From Candidatus Omnitrophota bacterium (GTDB lineage Bacteria > Omnitrophota > Gorgyraeia > B26-G9), in contig JAQULA010000054.1 of the NCBI GenBank assembly GCA_028718845.1, positions 1 through 9,355 on the forward strand: a DNA stretch of 9,355 nucleotides. The letters run 5' to 3'. This document shows positions 7,680 through 9,355 of this stretch, piece after piece. Made by a program: the position numbers and the translations under genes. Within the stretch, counting starts at the first letter, position 1. Each line of letters opens with the position of its first letter. The notes beneath the pieces were generated by a model that saw nothing but the letters and a program-made list of their open reading frames with translations, ran no database searches and had not been told where the DNA came from.

Positions 7680-8327
7680 ATGTACGTGATTATCGTCGGA
7701 TGCGGACGGGTAGGGAGTAAACTGGCCCAGATCCTGTCTTTTGAAGGGCACGATGTGGTGATAATCGACAGGCAGCAGACCGCGTTTCGGCGACTGGGAG
7801 AATCGTTCAACGGGTTGACTTTATGCGGTAACGGCCTGAATCTGGATTTTTTAAAAGCCGCGGGTATCGAGAAAGCGGAAGTTTTTTGCGCGCTTACCAA
7901 CGGGGACAACCGTAATCTGGTCGCGGCGCAGATCGCCAAGAAGATCTTTCGGGTAGCCAAGGTGTTTGCCCGGGTTTACGACCCGCAGCGGGCGGAAATT
8001 TTTGCCACGGTCGGAGTGTCGATTATCAGCGGGACCATGTTGTTTGCTTCGATGCTGCGCGACAAGATCATGGATGCCAAATTCTCCACCTATCTGGTCG
8101 AGGCCAGTGATCTGGGGGTGTTTCGCATGAATGTACCGGAGGCTTTTTGCGGGAAAACGGTAGCCGCGGTCACCAACGGTAATGAGTTTTCAATTATCGC
8201 GATTATCCGCAATGGAGTGACCCAACTGGCCCAGCCGGAAATGGTATTGGGTAAAACCGATGTTATCCTGGGATTGACGCATCGGGAGAGTATGGAAAGC
8301 GTTCGAAAAAAATTAAACATTGTCTAG
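7680..8327 (+). CDS. trkA: TrkA/KtrA-type RCK protein, first of a tandem pair
   Basis: This is a 215-residue cytoplasmic regulator of a Trk/Ktr potassium channel. It would bind nucleotides and gate the membrane pore protein. The N-terminal RCK (TrkA-N) Rossmann domain has VGCGRVG (6-12) and Asp30 at the end of the second strand, where the adenosine ribose is held. The stretch CALTNGDNRN follows later in the domain. A TrkA-C (RCK-C) domain occupies about 139-215. The length matches single-unit KtrA (about 222 residues), whereas E. coli TrkA (458 residues) carries two such units in one chain. The ATG at 7680 has AAGGAG seven bases upstream. A second RCK gene follows after 11 bases and a TrkH gene lies beyond, so the three probably form one transport system. 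Use of trkA as the symbol follows family habit. Confidence 0.92.
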   Translation: MYVIIVGCGRVGSKLAQILSFEGHDVVIIDRQQTAFRRLGESFNGLTLCGNGLNLDFLKAAGIEKAEVFCALTNGDNRNLVAAQIAKKIFRVAKVFARVYDPQRAEIFATVGVSIISGTMLFASMLRDKIMDAKFSTYLVEASDLGVFRMNVPEAFCGKTVAAVTNGNEFSIIAIIRNGVTQLAQPEMVLGKTDVILGLTHRESMESVRKKLNIV

Positions 8328-8338
8328 AGAGGCCATCC

Positions 8339-9007
8339 ATGCATATAGTCATTGTCGGCGGCGGAAAAGTGGGTTATTTTCTGGCAAAACGCTTGAAAGA
8401 ACATAAACACGTCATCAGTCTTATCGAAAAAGACCAGGCGATTTGCCAGCAAATTGCGCGGGATTTGGACATCCTGGTTATCAACGGGGATGGCTGTGAC
8501 CGTAAATACCTGGAAGAAGCCAGTATCCAGCAATGTGAGGTTATGGTTGCGCTAACCGGGGATGATGAAGATAATATCATCATGTGCCAGATTGCCAAGG
8601 AAATCTATAATGTTTCCCGCACGGTCGGCAGGGTCAATGATCCCGATAACGAACATGTGTTCAGCGAGTTCGGTATCGATGTTCCGGTTGATTCCACGGA
8701 AATTATCGCTAAAATCATCGAGGAAGAAGTGTCGTTCGCCGACCTGGCCACCCTGATGACCTTTCGCCGGGGGAAACTGGCGATTGTGCGGGTGGACCTT
8801 GATCCCAGTTCGCCGGTGGTGAATAAAGCCGTGCGCGAGGTCGAGCTGCCGCCGGATTCGGTGTTGGTCGCGATTGTCCGGGGTGACGCGATTATTGTCC
8901 CGCGCGGCGATACGGTTTTTCAGAAACGCGATGACGTTATCGCGCTTACCATGATCGAAAACAAACAGGATCTTTTCGAAAAATTAGCCGGTCAAATAAA
9001 AGGTTGA
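8339..9007 (+). CDS. trkA: TrkA/KtrA-type RCK protein, second of a tandem pair
   Basis: This 222-residue protein is a second single-unit RCK subunit for potassium uptake and a diverged paralogue of the preceding gene product. The Rossmann domain has VGGGKVG (6-12) with Glu30 in the ribose-binding position. VALTGDDEDN matches the CALTNGDNRN segment of the neighbour, and both continue with a QIAK motif. A TrkA-C domain occupies about 132-222, with VVNKAVREVELPPDSVLVAI typical of that fold. The ATG lies 11 bases after the first gene's stop, with a modest AGAGG upstream. The stop is separated by only one base from the start of a small membrane protein. The two adjacent genes resemble the ceoB-ceoC pair of mycobacteria and may act as a hetero-oligomer. 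RCK-C domains in some bacteria bind cyclic di-AMP; nothing here shows that directly. Confidence 0.92.
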   Translation: MHIVIVGGGKVGYFLAKRLKEHKHVISLIEKDQAICQQIARDLDILVINGDGCDRKYLEEASIQQCEVMVALTGDDEDNIIMCQIAKEIYNVSRTVGRVNDPDNEHVFSEFGIDVPVDSTEIIAKIIEEEVSFADLATLMTFRRGKLAIVRVDLDPSSPVVNKAVREVELPPDSVLVAIVRGDAIIVPRGDTVFQKRDDVIALTMIENKQDLFEKLAGQIKG

Positions 9008-9008
9008 T

Positions 9009-9149
9009 ATGCAGGCATTTTCTTTACAGGATAAAACGGCATTACGCGCGATCATGTTCGGGATTCTGCTGGAGGTTCTGTTTGCTCTTCTTTTGGGCGC
9101 GATATGCTGGCTCATCGCGTGCGCTCTGCAATTTTTATTCATCAGCTAA
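9009..9149 (+). CDS. 46-residue predicted single-span membrane protein, unrecognised
   Basis: This is a small open frame, MQAFSLQDKTALRAI followed by an almost unbroken hydrophobic stretch (about 15-45) with one acidic residue, Glu22. AAAAGG (8998-9003) lies five bases before the ATG, inside the end of the second RCK gene. The frame starts one base after that gene's stop and ends 26 bases before the trkH start, so it fills most of a gap that would otherwise be 168 bases in a tight operon. I recognise no family. KdpF shows that tiny membrane subunits exist in other potassium transporters, but I see no similarity to claim. It could be an accessory subunit of the downstream transporter or a chance frame in GC-moderate sequence. 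A later ATG at residue 16 is possible. Confidence 0.5.
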   Translation: MQAFSLQDKTALRAIMFGILLEVLFALLLGAICWLIACALQFLFIS

Positions 9150-9175
9150 AAACGCGTTCGCGGAACGGGGAAGCC

Positions 9176-9355
9176 ATGTTTCTGCTTAAATCACGTGTCC
9201 ATGACTTGAAAATAATCGGTTATTATCTGGGGAAGATTGTTGTTGCCTTGGGATTATCCATGGGGATTCCGCTGGTTCTTTCCCTGACGCTGGGCGAATA
9301 CGGGGTTGTCTGCGATTTTATTATCGGGATAGCGGTTTCGCTGGTATTGGGAAAC
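9176..9355 (+). CDS. trkH: TrkH-type potassium transporter, N-terminal fragment
   Basis: Only the first 60 codons are in the window; the gene continues beyond the end. The protein starts MFLLKSRVHDLKIIGYYLG and enters a hydrophobic span (about 19-38), then a short LGEYG loop and a second hydrophobic segment starting near residue 46. This pattern, with DLKIIGYYLGK followed by a span ending in a proline-containing stretch and a GE loop, is how TrkH/TrkG proteins of several Gram-negative groups begin. The pore signature motifs are not reached. The two RCK regulator genes upstream are the natural partners and strengthen the call. GGGG at 9167-9170 is a weak ribosome binding site five bases before the ATG. 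TrkH rather than KtrB is preferred on the N-terminal spans. Confidence 0.75.
   Translation, partial: MFLLKSRVHDLKIIGYYLGKIVVALGLSMGIPLVLSLTLGEYGVVCDFIIGIAVSLVLGN

Noticed and set aside
9004..9189. 61-codon frame starting at a TTG, overlapping the small membrane frame
   Set aside because: It starts inside the RCK gene with TTG, is rich in Arg, Cys and Ser, and overlaps the trkH start. The ATG frame at 9009 is a better candidate.

Overview
This 9.36 kb window is a compact stretch of bacterial chromosome of moderate GC content. All real genes lie on the + strand. The gene content (AddAB-type recombination nuclease, YajC/SecDF translocon accessory proteins, Trk/Ktr potassium uptake) is bacterial housekeeping. 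The fused SecDF, the tandem single-unit TrkA genes and the Motor-less AddB-type protein with an Fe-S staple would fit a Gram-negative or uncultivated candidate lineage (Omnitrophota/PVC-like is my guess, from memory of similar layouts). No marker in the window settles the taxonomy.

Region 1 (1-4825) is a DNA-repair pair. It holds the C-terminal two thirds of an AddA/RecB-like UvrD-family helicase-nuclease whose start lies before the window. After 44 bases comes a complete 941-residue AddB-like nuclease with four cysteines placed as in the AddB iron-sulfur cluster. Together they should form a two-nuclease, one-motor end-resection complex for double-strand break repair.

Region 2 (4826-5070) is the longest non-coding stretch, 245 bases. 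It contains a duplicated 10-mer, a probable intrinsic terminator for the addAB-like unit, a perfect TATAAT -10 box, a short hairpin, and the strong ribosome binding site of yajC. This looks like the boundary between two transcription units.

Region 3 (5071-7591) is yajC followed 10 bases later by a fused secDF, both acting at the inner membrane with SecYEG.

Region 4 (7592-9355) starts with an 88-base spacer holding a perfect 12-base palindrome and a long hairpin just before the ribosome binding site. Then come two adjacent single-unit TrkA/KtrA-type RCK genes, a 46-residue predicted single-span membrane protein, and the first 60 codons of a TrkH-type potassium transporter that runs off the window. 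The two RCK genes look like the two halves of a classical double-length TrkA made as separate proteins, gating the TrkH pore downstream.

I found no RNA genes, mobile elements, CRISPR arrays or signs of recent transfer. The most interesting points are the unrecognised small membrane protein inside the potassium operon, the hairpin before trkA, and the repeat/terminator cluster before yajC. I do not see a new multi-gene system.
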